From positions 1-42,803 of the forward strand of contig CALVEI010000013.1 in assembly GCA_944326515.1 (NCBI GenBank): a stretch of 42,803 bases of DNA, in the 5' to 3' direction. This document shows positions 15,279 to 24,224 of this stretch, one piece after another (position 1 is the stretch's first letter; each line of letters opens with the position of its first letter). The translations under genes and the position numbers were made by a program. The notes beneath the pieces are model-generated. The model was not told the DNA's origin, searched no databases, and saw only the letters and a list, made by a program, of their open reading frames with translations. The stretch is from Candidatus Gastranaerophilales bacterium (lineage in GTDB: Bacteria; Cyanobacteriota; Vampirovibrionia; Gastranaerophilales; Gastranaerophilaceae).

Positions 15279-16640
15279 ATGTACGCTAAAAATTTTATAA
15301 GTGCAATATTTATTTTTATATTTTTATCTTCCCCAATACTAGCACAAACTATTGATTCAAAAGTAGTTTATAGAGCGTGTAATATCAATATAGAGTGGTG
15401 GGATAATTTTTCCGATCCTTATTTAAAAAAATATATTTATTTAACAATGGAAAAAAACCACGAGCTAAAAAAAATTTCTTACATCACAGAACAATACAGA
15501 CAAACTATAAAAACAACAATGTCTAAAGAATTCCCAAGCCTAATGTTTGCGCCAACATTCGCTAGAGTAAAAACAGCTCAAAATCAAATTTTTGACATAG
15601 ACACAGCAACAATAAGAACCAATAACTACGCATTACCACTAATTGCAAAATATGAAGCAGACATATTTTTAAAAAATCATGACAAAACAAAATCATCAAA
15701 AAAAGAATTTGATTCTTACAAATACAAAGAAAAAGCGGCAGATATTTCACTCGCTTCTGACGTTGCAACTATATATATAAATATACTCAAGCTCGATAAA
15801 GTTATAAAAACACAAGAAAAAGTAAATAACATAAGAGAAAAAATACTTGAACTAACAAAAGAAAGATATAAAGAAGGGCTTGCATCGCTTTACGACGTAA
15901 CATACACAGATAAAATGCATACACAATCACAAATAGAAATCAACGACCTAAAAAGACAAAGAAGCTTGCTATTACATCAACTTGCTGTTTATATTGATGA
16001 TTGCCCGTCAAACTCAGAAAATTTAGAGAGAGGAAGCTTTGAAAATCTTGAATTCAAAGGACAAATTCCTCAACAAATAACCTCAAATATAGTTTTTACT
16101 CGTCCTGACATAATGAAAGCAGAATCTGACCTTGAAAAAGCAAAGATAGATATTAAAATTGCACGTAAAGAATTTTTGCCAACAATCCCCATTCTTGGTA
16201 TAGCAGGATACAACGCATTACTATTAAAAGACCTGTTCAACTGGGAGAATATCTTTGGTTTGGTTGGAGTATCAACTATGCAAAAAATCTTCACAGGAGG
16301 AATGTTAAGTGCCAATCTCAAGACAAAAAAACTAAAATACCAAGAGTTATTTGAAGCTTATAAGCAAGCAGATTTAACAGCTATTCAAGAAATTAATGAC
16401 GCCCTGTGTTTAATTAAATACGATTCACAAAAAGACAGAGCAAATTTAAAAAAGCTTAATCTTGAAACTGCAAACTACAAACTCATTCAAGAACGTTATA
16501 AATCAGGAATCGAATCTTTTTTAAGCCTTATTCAATATGAAGAAAACCTTTTAAGTATTCAAAAAGAAAAAGATAATTCTAAAGCTCAAAGACTCATAGA
16601 CTACATAACCCTGTATAAATCAACAGGAGCAAAACTATAA
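15279..16640 (+). CDS. TolC/OprM-type outer-membrane efflux channel
   Basis: 453 residues, typical for outer-membrane efflux proteins. Residues 1-22 form a Sec signal peptide (hydrophobic FISAIFIFIFLSSPILAQ, cleavage after Ala-Gln region). The mature part shows the repeated helical and strand pattern: WWDNFSDPYLKKYI near the N-terminus as in NodT-type channels, long helices, then FTRPDIMKAESDLEKAKIDI and a repeat of the helix LIQERYKSGIESFLSLIQ late in the protein, mirroring LTKERYKEGLASLYDV earlier. No lipid-anchor cysteine is seen. Shine-Dalgarno AAAGAGG lies five bases from the ATG. Divergent from the MarR-EmrA-EmrB operon across a shared operator, it is the natural outer channel of that pump. 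Confidence 0.92.
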   Translation: MYAKNFISAIFIFIFLSSPILAQTIDSKVVYRACNINIEWWDNFSDPYLKKYIYLTMEKNHELKKISYITEQYRQTIKTTMSKEFPSLMFAPTFARVKTAQNQIFDIDTATIRTNNYALPLIAKYEADIFLKNHDKTKSSKKEFDSYKYKEKAADISLASDVATIYINILKLDKVIKTQEKVNNIREKILELTKERYKEGLASLYDVTYTDKMHTQSQIEINDLKRQRSLLLHQLAVYIDDCPSNSENLERGSFENLEFKGQIPQQITSNIVFTRPDIMKAESDLEKAKIDIKIARKEFLPTIPILGIAGYNALLLKDLFNWENIFGLVGVSTMQKIFTGGMLSANLKTKKLKYQELFEAYKQADLTAIQEINDALCLIKYDSQKDRANLKKLNLETANYKLIQERYKSGIESFLSLIQYEENLLSIQKEKDNSKAQRLIDYITLYKSTGAKL

Positions 16641-16668
16641 GAGTATTTCCGTAAAACAATTTGAATAG

Positions 16669-16674
16669 TATAAT
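16669..16674 (+). promoter_or_regulatory. Candidate -10 for the HD hydrolase gene
   Basis: TATAAT, with a weak TTTCCG at 16646-16651 (17-base spacer). It gives a leader of about 25 bases that includes the Shine-Dalgarno AAGGTGAG before ATG 16706. Confidence 0.45.
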
Positions 16675-16705
16675 ATAAATATCAGCCAATGAAGGTGAGC
16701 AAATT

Positions 16706-17512
16706 ATGAAATCAGTAAAAGAAGTTGTTACAGAATCTAAGATTATTGAACGACTCAAAAATAATAATCAATGTCTTAAACTTGTAAAATATCTGTTTGA
16801 AGACGAAGAATTGCAAGAACTGCAAGAATACGCAAATAACGTTTCAATAAAAAGATTAGGATATAACGACCACGGCCCTGTTCACATGCGACAAGTTGTC
16901 GGCAATGCAATAAAAATGCTCAATATTTTAAGAGACTCAGGTATTAAAACATCTCTTGAAAAAGAAGAAATAGGAACATTTGAAGACAGTATGTCAGCTG
17001 TTATTCTTGCAGGGATGATGCACGATTTAGGTATGGCAATAGGCAGACAAGGTCACGAAGAAATGTCTGTTATACTTGCTCAACCAATAATAGACAGAAC
17101 ATTATTACATCTGTTTCCAAACAACTTGCACAAAAGAGTTGTTATAAAATCAGTTGCAACAGAAGCTATTATCGGGCATATGTCTTCTCGAAAAATCCAT
17201 TCTACAGAAGCGGGCATTCTTCTAATTGCAGACGGATGTGATATGACAAAGGGCAGAGCAAGAATTCCTCTTGCAATAAACAACACACCTAAAGTCGGTG
17301 ATATTCACAAGTATTCGGCAAATGCAATAAACAGAATAGGTATCCACCACGGAGAAAAGAAACCAATAAAAATTGACATAGAAATGTCAGGAGACGTAGG
17401 TTTCTTCCAAATCGAAGAAGTTTTGCTAACTAAAATTGACTCAAGCCCCGCAAAAGAGTACGTTGAGTTATACGCAGGTGTTGCAGGACAAGAAAGAAAA
17501 TGTTACCTATAA
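16706..17512 (+). CDS. HD-domain metal-dependent phosphohydrolase
   Basis: 268 residues. The HD metal site is visible: H56 and H60 in NDHGPVHMRQ, the doublet H106-D107 in MMHDLGMA, H117 in GHEEM, H158 in IGHMSS, and D176/D179 in LIADGCDMTKGRARIP. These are good metal and phosphate ligands for a nucleotidase or phosphodiesterase. The C-terminal 75 residues form a separate mixed domain. It lacks a GYP motif, so it is not a c-di-GMP phosphodiesterase of the HD-GYP class. It stands as a single transcription unit with its own promoter and a Shine-Dalgarno, facing dprA with six bases between the stops. The substrate is not predictable. Confidence 0.88.
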   Translation: MKSVKEVVTESKIIERLKNNNQCLKLVKYLFEDEELQELQEYANNVSIKRLGYNDHGPVHMRQVVGNAIKMLNILRDSGIKTSLEKEEIGTFEDSMSAVILAGMMHDLGMAIGRQGHEEMSVILAQPIIDRTLLHLFPNNLHKRVVIKSVATEAIIGHMSSRKIHSTEAGILLIADGCDMTKGRARIPLAINNTPKVGDIHKYSANAINRIGIHHGEKKPIKIDIEMSGDVGFFQIEEVLLTKIDSSPAKEYVELYAGVAGQERKCYL

Positions 17513-17518
17513 CAAAAG

Positions 17519-18640
17519 TTATCCAAGATTGACGGTTGACAGGTATCTGTCACCGTCAGTTTGTTTTATATATCCCTTTATTTCAAGATTAGTTAACAAT
17601 AAAAACAAATCCCCAAATTCAAATTCAGTTTTATTACAAAGTGCATCAACATTATCTGTACCGGTAGAAATCAACTCCAAGACTTTTTTTTCATCCACAG
17701 TTAAATCCAAAGAGTCTAATTTACCTTGTTCTTTTTTATCTTCTGTTACGCACTCTATTTGCCAACCTAACGTATCTAAAATATCTTGAGCTCTCGTAAC
17801 AACTGCCGCACCATTTTTAATTAATTTATAAATACCTTCGGTGTTTGGATTTGTTAAAAGCCCGGGCATACACATAAGTTCTCTGTTTTGTTCCAAACAA
17901 AGATTTGCACTGATTAAAGCTCCACTTTTTATTGCAGCTTCTGCAACCAAAGTACCCTTAGAAAGTCCTGTAACTATTCTGTTTCTATGAGGAAATCTCC
18001 AAGGCAAAGGTTGAAAAGTGGGCCAATACTCGCTAAAAATCACACCTGAGTTATCTTCAATCTTTTTATACAAATCTTTATTCTGCCTTGGATAAACAAA
18101 ATCAAATCCGCTTGCAATAACACCTATTGTTGACAAGTTATTTTCAACAGCCGACTTATGAGCTGTAGCATCAATTCCTGCAGCTAGCCCTGATACAATA
18201 CAAACATCAGTGTTTGAAAACTCACCAATGATTTTTGACAAAACGATTTTGGCCGATTCACTAGCCTTACGAGACCCCACTACAGATATTGTCCTATCAA
18301 AGTTACAACGTGATAAATCACCTTTATAAAAAAGTGTCATAGGCGGGTTAGATATTTGCTTTAACAGATAAGGATAAGCCTCGTCAGTAAAGGTTATAAA
18401 TCGCAAATTCTTTTTTTGAATAAACTCAAAACATTTTTCAGGTTCTATATCTTTTCTTGCTGCGACAAAATCATTTATTTGGCTTTTGGTTATATTTTCA
18501 ACCTTATAAAGTTCATCTACACCTGCACACCAAGCAGACTTTATTGACCCAAAGTGTTCAAAAAGATTTTTAATAAACACGCTACCGATTTTTTCTATCG
18601 AAGCAAATGCCAGCCAATACTGAGAATCGCCTTTTTCCAT
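17519..18640 (-). CDS. dprA: DNA-processing protein DprA
   Basis: 373 residues, full length. It binds single-stranded DNA and loads RecA during natural transformation. Domains: N-terminal SAM-like helices (about 8-65); a Rossmann core with the SRKAS motif, SGLAAGIDATAHK and SGFDFVYPRQN, then FPHRNRIVTGLS and EAAIKSGALISA, all DprA signatures; and a C-terminal winged helix (about 305-370, DLTVDEKKVLELISTGTDNVD). It follows the membrane glycosyltransferase with one base between stop and ATG, so the two are co-transcribed although unrelated in role. No other competence genes are close, except a pseudopilin far away at 38569. Confidence 0.95.
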   Translation of the reverse strand: MEKGDSQYWLAFASIEKIGSVFIKNLFEHFGSIKSAWCAGVDELYKVENITKSQINDFVAARKDIEPEKCFEFIQKKNLRFITFTDEAYPYLLKQISNPPMTLFYKGDLSRCNFDRTISVVGSRKASESAKIVLSKIIGEFSNTDVCIVSGLAAGIDATAHKSAVENNLSTIGVIASGFDFVYPRQNKDLYKKIEDNSGVIFSEYWPTFQPLPWRFPHRNRIVTGLSKGTLVAEAAIKSGALISANLCLEQNRELMCMPGLLTNPNTEGIYKLIKNGAAVVTRAQDILDTLGWQIECVTEDKKEQGKLDSLDLTVDEKKVLELISTGTDNVDALCNKTEFEFGDLFLLLTNLEIKGYIKQTDGDRYLSTVNLG

Positions 18641-18641
18641 A

Positions 18642-20249
18642 CTATAAATTTTCCCTAAAAGAATTTAAATCAATAATTTTATTAACTTCTTGAGGAACAA
18701 AATAAGGACAAGAGTTCCACAAAATAGTATCCATCGGAACATCAGTCTCTTTTTGAACTACCAATCTATTGCAATAGCCTTTTACCATATTGGTAGAACC
18801 ATCCATTTTGAGGTTAAAATATCCGCAAGATTGGCAAATTTTTATTCTAAAGCCGTGTTCATTTAATTTATTAGAGACTTCCTGTATTGCATCTAACATA
18901 CGAATCTGAGAAGAAGATGAATACTTTTTCTTTTTAAATCTAAATACAGCCTTAACTAGTCCGCTTTCAGATATCAAATCAAGCTTGCATTTTAAATTGT
19001 TTTTGCCATCCGTAACAATAACATCGACTGTTGAAAGCTCTTTGTCTTCGTCAATCTTTTTAGCAGCAAGTTTATTCACAAGAGCACTTACAAAAGGAAT
19101 ATGCATAAATATTTTTAATAATGAATAAACAGGATAAGCAAACAAATAACATACATTTTGTCTGCCGATTTTTGAGGTAAATAAAGAAACAACAAAAGCA
19201 ACAAACAAAACAAAAGCAAAAGCAAAAAACAGGTTAAAATTAATCAATCCTGCAAACATTGCAGAAAGACTCACTGTTTTTTCTTCTATATTAATTGCAT
19301 AAGAACTTGTAAAACTTAAAAGCCCCCAATAAATAAGAACAAGCATCCAAAAATTAGGAGCAAGTATATTCATCAAGAATTCACCAAGCTTCGGCGTAGA
19401 TTTTATAATCAAAGGAAGACAATTCCATACTAAAGAAATTTTAAATGATACAGATTGTTTTCTATCTTTAAAATTATCAATAGAAGTATAAGTCTTAATA
19501 AGAGGACAAAATTTAGGAATAAAATTATTTCTTACGAGCAAAGTTGTATATTTAAGCTCACTGTTAATATCTTTAAAATCAACACACTGAATTTTTTCCA
19601 AAACATCTTTTCTAACAACAAAAACATCGGTATCAACAATACTAGCCAACCCCATTAAAGATCTGCCACAGTTAAAGATTCTATCAACATAAGAATGATA
19701 AGTCGTTCTGATGCCATTCACCAAGTTTTTATGTCTTGTTATATAATCAGTTGTCCCAATGACAATGTCTTCTCCACAAAGATTTGCATTAACAGAAGAC
19801 AAAAAGTTTTCATCAATATATCTGTCTGCACTTAAAAACAAAAAGGCATCTACATTTTGGTATGATAAAAGCCCTTCTAATAACCAAGAAACAGACTCAT
19901 CTTTTCCAACAGGTGCAATTTCCCCAACTCTCCAAATCTTTGCACCTCCAATAAACTCTAGAATATTAGAAGAATTATCAGTACAATGGTCAAGAATTAT
20001 ATGAATTTGATAATTTTCTTTTGGATAATTTTGTTTATTCAATGCTTCCAAAAGAGGAACTATTGTTGATTCGTTATTTCTTGCATAGATGATAACAATC
20101 ATATTATTAGGTTCTGCTGCCGCATGATATTTTTGTTTGTTTAAAAACTTTTTTGCTTTAGTACTGTTAAACACGCATACAGCGTAGTAAACAGAATAAA
20201 CAGCAACGTAAATAAATAATGCAGCAAGTAAAAATATCAATATAGTCAT
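18642..20249 (-). CDS. Membrane glycosyltransferase family 2 with extra Cys4 C-terminal domain
   Basis: 535 residues. An N-terminal membrane helix (1-25) precedes a GT-A domain: NNMIVIIYARNNESTIVPLL, then ILDHCTDNSS, and LSADRYIDENF near 139-149 as the metal/nucleotide-binding region. Hydrophobic segments at roughly 285-395 make about three more helices, as in processive or polyprenyl-linked family 2 enzymes. Unusually, the last 125 residues are soluble and carry C472-x2-C475-x17-C493-x20-C514, possibly a metal site. The Shine-Dalgarno GAGGA precedes ATG 20249, and a stem with internal direct repeats lies just upstream (20264-20304). dprA follows. Acceptor and sugar are unknown; envelope glycan synthesis is likely. 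Confidence 0.85.
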   Translation of the reverse strand: MTILIFLLAALFIYVAVYSVYYAVCVFNSTKAKKFLNKQKYHAAAEPNNMIVIIYARNNESTIVPLLEALNKQNYPKENYQIHIILDHCTDNSSNILEFIGGAKIWRVGEIAPVGKDESVSWLLEGLLSYQNVDAFLFLSADRYIDENFLSSVNANLCGEDIVIGTTDYITRHKNLVNGIRTTYHSYVDRIFNCGRSLMGLASIVDTDVFVVRKDVLEKIQCVDFKDINSELKYTTLLVRNNFIPKFCPLIKTYTSIDNFKDRKQSVSFKISLVWNCLPLIIKSTPKLGEFLMNILAPNFWMLVLIYWGLLSFTSSYAINIEEKTVSLSAMFAGLINFNLFFAFAFVLFVAFVVSLFTSKIGRQNVCYLFAYPVYSLLKIFMHIPFVSALVNKLAAKKIDEDKELSTVDVIVTDGKNNLKCKLDLISESGLVKAVFRFKKKKYSSSSQIRMLDAIQEVSNKLNEHGFRIKICQSCGYFNLKMDGSTNMVKGYCNRLVVQKETDVPMDTILWNSCPYFVPQEVNKIIDLNSFRENL

Positions 20250-20263
20250 ATCTGTCCTCTTTG

Positions 20264-20304
20264 TTAGAGCTATGGGGTAATTATTAGGTAATGGGGTGCT
20301 CTAA
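20264..20304. repeat. Inverted repeat enclosing two direct repeats, upstream of glycosyltransferase
   Basis: Perfect 7-bp arms TTAGAGC (20264-20270) and GCTCTAA (20298-20304) flank two copies of ATGGGGT (20272-20278 and 20291-20297, 19-base period). The element ends five bases before the Shine-Dalgarno of the gene at 20249. A CATAAT on the minus strand (20309-20304) touches one arm and could be its -10, in which case the repeats are DNA sites around the transcription start rather than an RNA hairpin. Confidence 0.55.
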
Positions 20305-20379
20305 TTATGTGCATATTTTATAAAAAAAACGTTTAAAAATCCAGCTCCGAGCTAAAAACTCGTACAAGAAGATGAAAAA

Positions 20380-20595
20380 TCAAGGCAATGGATCGTATCC
20401 ACCAGGATGTAACGGGTGACATTTTGATATTCGTTTTATACCAAGCCACAAGCCTTTTAAAACGCCATATTTTAAGATTGCTTGTTTTGTATATTCGGAG
20501 CATGTCGGATAAAACCTACAAACAGGAGGTTTAAGACTCGATATTTTTTGATAAATATTTATTAATTTAATTAAAAAAGCTTTTATCTCAAACAT
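20380..20595 (-). CDS. yidD: Membrane protein insertion efficiency factor YidD
   Basis: 71 residues, standard length. It assists YidC-dependent insertion of membrane proteins at the inner membrane. The family signatures are complete: [15 protein letters not shown] in the middle and [13 protein letters not shown] at the C-terminus, with an amphipathic N-terminal helix that binds the membrane surface. It is usually next to rnpA, rpmH and yidC; none of these is adjacent here, so the gene has moved away from the classical cluster. Separated from the downstream glycosyltransferase by about 130 bases. Confidence 0.96.
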   Translation of the reverse strand: MFEIKAFLIKLINIYQKISSLKPPVCRFYPTCSEYTKQAILKYGVLKGLWLGIKRISKCHPLHPGGYDPLP

Positions 20596-20722
20596 TCAAA
20601 ACGCCTTATATACAACGGTTTTAATAATTATATTACAAATGTAAAGAAAAATAAATTGCACGCAATTTTTCAGCTTAAAAATTTTTTATATATATGGAAG
20701 TGATTAGTGAACAGGTGTAAAC

Positions 20723-21379
20723 ATGTACGACGTTCTTGTTAGGTCAACATTATTTGGTATTAGAAATGCAGATAAAATAGTCAACACAAACGACAAAGGT
20801 AGAATCTTTGCTGACGTTGGGCAATTTACCAAAGCTGCAAGAACTGCAGCTCAACTTGATAACGTGTTGGGTAAAGGAACATCTGCTGCGTTAGATGCAA
20901 TGAACTGTGCTGCAAACGGTTATAAAGTTTTGCAAAAAGCAGGTAAAGCAGCAACTTGGGCATCTAACCATGTTAACCCTCTTTTAATAGGCGCTGCAGG
21001 TTACAGAGTTGCTATAGCTGATGACAAACCTCAAGCTCTAAAAAGAGAGACTTTGGGAATGACAACAATGTTTATGACAGAAGCTGCAATGACTCATTTC
21101 TTCAAATCTAATTATATGAAAACTGTCAAATCATTAATGAAAAATAAATATGCAATAGTTGCTCTTTCAATATTAGAAGGTGTAACATTTGTATTAGGTT
21201 CTATTGCAGGCAGCACAATAGGCTATAAAATAGGAGATATGCTATTTCCACAAAGAAAGAAAAAAGCAGAAACTAAAGCTATCATAGACAAAACTTTAAA
21301 AGAAATACAAAATACAAACCAAGCAATTAAACAAAACGAAACCAACAAAACAAATACAGATAAAAATCTTTTAGCATAA
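20723..21379 (+). CDS. Unknown membrane protein, Ala-rich with glycine-zipper-like helix
   Basis: 218 residues, not recognised. Residues 1-75 are polar and Ala-rich. Hydrophobic segments follow at about 85-98 (VNPLLIGAAGYRVAI), 112-130 (TTMFMTEAAMTHFF) and 147-178, where GSIAGSTIGYKIGDMLF has the small-residue spacing of a glycine-zipper helix. A basic segment (PQRKKKAE) and a Gln/Asn/Lys tail follow. No signal peptide. AGGTG precedes the ATG by six bases. A terminator follows at 21403-21436. Its style matches the small protein at 4051-4494. Function unknown. Confidence 0.75.
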   Translation: MYDVLVRSTLFGIRNADKIVNTNDKGRIFADVGQFTKAARTAAQLDNVLGKGTSAALDAMNCAANGYKVLQKAGKAATWASNHVNPLLIGAAGYRVAIADDKPQALKRETLGMTTMFMTEAAMTHFFKSNYMKTVKSLMKNKYAIVALSILEGVTFVLGSIAGSTIGYKIGDMLFPQRKKKAETKAIIDKTLKEIQNTNQAIKQNETNKTNTDKNLLA

Positions 21380-21402
21380 TTAAAATATACTTTATGAGTC
21401 AC

Positions 21403-21436
21403 ATACGGACTGCAACATCAATGCAGCCGTATTTTT
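21403..21436 (+). terminator. Intrinsic terminator after the gene ending at 21379
   Basis: Stem ATACGG-(A)-CTGCA (21403-21414) with TGCAG-CCGTAT (21422-21432), one bulged base, seven-base loop and a run of five T. It ends at the stop codon of the convergent gene at 21437. Confidence 0.78.
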
Positions 21437-21631
21437 CTATGAATTGAAATACAAGTTACTGAAATTATCAGCAATATCATCCATCAAAATACTTTTTCCG
21501 TCGATTTCAAACAACAAATCATCATTTTTAGTCATTTTAATAGCAGGTAGTCCCTTTTTTATTTTAGGGAACTTTAACGGATCTAAACTTGGTAAATCTG
21601 GATCTTGATTTGAGAAGAAATTTGTTTGCAT
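21437..21631 (-). CDS. Unknown 64-residue protein
   Basis: 64 residues, not recognised. It has AAAGGGA eight bases before the ATG, a strong ribosome-binding site, which is the main reason to believe it. The N-terminal half is Pro- and Asp-rich (DPDLPSLDPLKFPKIKKG); the second half may fold as a short beta-hairpin (LLFEIDGKSILMDDI). No cysteines, no membrane segment. Its end lies at a terminator that could serve both strands poorly. Confidence 0.6.
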   Translation of the reverse strand: MQTNFFSNQDPDLPSLDPLKFPKIKKGLPAIKMTKNDDLLFEIDGKSILMDDIADNFSNLYFNS

Positions 21632-21730
21632 TTTGTCATCCCTTTATTAGTTTCCCACAGTAGTATTATCGGAAAACTTTCTATTAAACTTTAATGATTA
21701 CATTGAATATTTCAATAAATTTAACATGTT

Positions 21731-22837
21731 TTAACAAATGAAATCAGCAAGTATTATATTAGATAACAAAAAGCCTTGAGGACTAAACTTATAGCCTTTT
21801 TCTGTTTTTATAATATGTCCGCTATCCAAATATTTTTTGATAATTAAAGCAAATTTATTATCAAAATCTATAGAAAATTTTTTGTTAATTTCTTCTAAAT
21901 CTATACCATTAGATCTTCTAAACCCTAAAAAAATAGATTCTTCTAGCCTCATTTGTTCTGTTAATATAACTTTTTCAGCTTTCTTATGATAATTATCTTT
22001 GTATTCGTTTAATAATGAATAATTTGCATACCTTATATATTCACCATTATCGACACAATATCCGTGAGAACCTGCACCAAAGCCGTAATAAGTCTCGTCA
22101 TTCCAATAGTTTAAATTATGTTTTGACTCATAGCCTTGTTGACAAAAATTACTAATCTCATAATGGAAAAAGCCTAAATTCTCTAACAAATTTATGGCTG
22201 CAAGGTACATATCAGCCTGCAAATCATCATCAGCTATATTCTTGGGCGGGTTATTATAAAAATAGCACCCCTCTTCTATCTTCAAACCGTACAAAGATAT
22301 GTGATTAACCCCAAGTTTTACTGCTTTTTTTAAATCATCACAAAAAGAATTTAATGACTGATTAGGCAAACCATATATAAAATCAACACTTATATTATTA
22401 AAACCCGCATTTTGAGCCATTTCGACAGCTTTAACAGCTTTTTCTGAAGTATGAATACGACCTATACTTTTTAAAATAAAATCATCAAAACTCTGAACAC
22501 CAATAGAAACTCTATTAAAGCCGACCTTTTTTAGATTAACAAATTTTTCTAAATCAACAGTTTCCGGATTAACTTCAATAGTAACTTCAGTCTCAGAATC
22601 AAATTTAAACTTATTTAAAATCAGAGATAATTTATCAACAGAAAGTAAAGAAGGCGTCCCCCCTCCAAAATACAACGTTTTTAGCTGTTCATTTTTATAA
22701 AACTCATCAATTTCCTTTAGAAGAGTATCAACATAATCACTTTGCTCTGATTCTTTGCATCCTGAATAAGATACAAACGAACAATATTTGCATTTACTTT
22801 TACAAAAAGGAATATGAACGTAAGCACTTAACGGCAT
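21731..22837 (-). CDS. hemW: HemW-like radical-SAM haem chaperone
   Basis: 368 residues, usual HemW length. The radical-SAM motif is C12-x3-C16-x2-C19 in IPFCKSKCKYCSF; the residue two after the last Cys is Phe instead of the fourth Cys of HemN, which argues for HemW (haem binding and transfer) over true coproporphyrinogen III dehydrogenase. GGGTPSLL, EVNPETV and GVQSFDD follow in the usual order. The start ATG overlaps the last base of the proA stop (TAATG), so the two are co-transcribed. Databases often mislabel this family as an oxygen-independent coproporphyrinogen oxidase. Confidence 0.92.
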   Translation of the reverse strand: MPLSAYVHIPFCKSKCKYCSFVSYSGCKESEQSDYVDTLLKEIDEFYKNEQLKTLYFGGGTPSLLSVDKLSLILNKFKFDSETEVTIEVNPETVDLEKFVNLKKVGFNRVSIGVQSFDDFILKSIGRIHTSEKAVKAVEMAQNAGFNNISVDFIYGLPNQSLNSFCDDLKKAVKLGVNHISLYGLKIEEGCYFYNNPPKNIADDDLQADMYLAAINLLENLGFFHYEISNFCQQGYESKHNLNYWNDETYYGFGAGSHGYCVDNGEYIRYANYSLLNEYKDNYHKKAEKVILTEQMRLEESIFLGFRRSNGIDLEEINKKFSIDFDNKFALIIKKYLDSGHIIKTEKGYKFSPQGFLLSNIILADFIC

Positions 22838-24141
22838 TATATTATTCTCTGGTGTATGAAAGTTTTCTTTCCGTCAGCATAAGGAGCAACTGTCTGACCT
22901 GAGCCAAACAATTTATACTTGTATATAACAAGCCCCTCTAAGCCGACAGGACCTCTTGCATGGGTTTTGGATGTAGATATTCCAACCTCAGCCCCCAAAC
23001 CATATCTGTATCCATCTGCAAAACGAGTAGAAGCGTTAGCAAAAACCCCTGCAGAATCAACAAGATTCATAAACGTTTCAATAGCTTGTTTATCTTCAGA
23101 AATTATACAATCAGTATGTCCTGAACCATAAATATTTATATGTGCTATAGCATCAAAAATATCTTTTACTGCTTTTATAGAAACAATTTTATCACCATAT
23201 TCTGTTGCCCAATCTTCTTTTGTTGCAAGTTCAAGGTGTGGAACATATTTTTTACAAGCCTCACAACCTTTCACCCTAACTTGAGCTTTTTCTAACTCTA
23301 TAACAAGTTGAGGAAGATAATTTTCCAACAAGCTTTCATGAACAAGTATTGTTTCTACAGTATTACAAGCGCTAGGATACTGTGTTTTTGCATCGACACA
23401 AATATCTGTAGCCTTTTTCACGTCTGCTTCTTCATCTATATAAATATGACAAATACCGTCAGCGTGTCCCATTACAGGAATCTTAGTATTATTTTTAATA
23501 TATTGAACAAGAGCATTTCCGCCTCTTGGTATAATCAAATCAATATATTTATCCATAGAAAGCATTTTTGATACGTCTTCTCTAGAATACAACAAGTTAA
23601 TTGTATCTAAAGGGAATCCAGGGACTTCACTTAATGCCTCTTTTATAAGTTTTACCAAAATTTCGTTAGTATGATGAGCTTCCTTTCCTCCTTTTAAAAG
23701 TACAGCATTGGCACTTTTTATTGCAAGAGCAGATATTTGAGGAATAACATCTGGTCTGGCCTCAAAAATAACACCGATTACCCCGATAGGGCAACTAACT
23801 CGATACAAGTCCAATCCTGTATCCATACCCATTGCCCAAAGCTTTTTGTTTACAGGATCTTCCAACTTTTTAACATCTCGGATACCTTTAACCATATCCC
23901 TCATCTTGTTATCATCAAGCTTAAGACGATTAAAAGTACTTTGATTAATTTCACCTGATTCAACAAGTTTTTTAGCTTCTTCCAGATCTTTAGCATTTTC
24001 TTCAAGGATAAGTAATTTACTGTCTTCCAATTTTTTTGCAATAGCAAGAAGCGCCTGATTTTTTGTTAAAGTTGACAAAGATGCCAATGTATAAGATGCA
24101 AGTTTAGCATTTTGTGCAATTTGTTCTAAATTTATGACCAT
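22837..24141 (-). CDS. proA: Glutamate-5-semialdehyde dehydrogenase (gamma-glutamyl phosphate reductase)
   Basis: 434 residues, full length. NADPH-dependent second step of proline synthesis. C259 in YPSACNTVET is the catalytic thiol; CPIGVIGVIFEARPDV (117-132) and LLKGGKEA are cofactor-binding landmarks; the C-terminus has GLGAEVGISTSKTHARGPVG. AGGGTGG lies five bases before ATG 24141. The partner proB is about 1 kb upstream on the same strand, but a gene on the opposite strand lies between them, so they cannot share a simple proBA message unless it reads through antisense. hemW follows with a one-base overlap. Confidence 0.96.
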   Translation of the reverse strand: MVINLEQIAQNAKLASYTLASLSTLTKNQALLAIAKKLEDSKLLILEENAKDLEEAKKLVESGEINQSTFNRLKLDDNKMRDMVKGIRDVKKLEDPVNKKLWAMGMDTGLDLYRVSCPIGVIGVIFEARPDVIPQISALAIKSANAVLLKGGKEAHHTNEILVKLIKEALSEVPGFPLDTINLLYSREDVSKMLSMDKYIDLIIPRGGNALVQYIKNNTKIPVMGHADGICHIYIDEEADVKKATDICVDAKTQYPSACNTVETILVHESLLENYLPQLVIELEKAQVRVKGCEACKKYVPHLELATKEDWATEYGDKIVSIKAVKDIFDAIAHINIYGSGHTDCIISEDKQAIETFMNLVDSAGVFANASTRFADGYRYGLGAEVGISTSKTHARGPVGLEGLVIYKYKLFGSGQTVAPYADGKKTFIHQRII

Positions 24142-24224
24142 TATTCCACCCTATTTTTATAATAGAAACTATGCGAAGTATCTCACAATTTAAGCATTTA
24201 ATCAATGGTTGCATATATTTGTTG

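Noticed and set aside
20343-20353. AGCTC-C-GAGCT palindrome between yidD and the glycosyltransferase
   Set aside because: The loop would be one base, so it cannot fold as a hairpin, and no T-run follows at the right distance.
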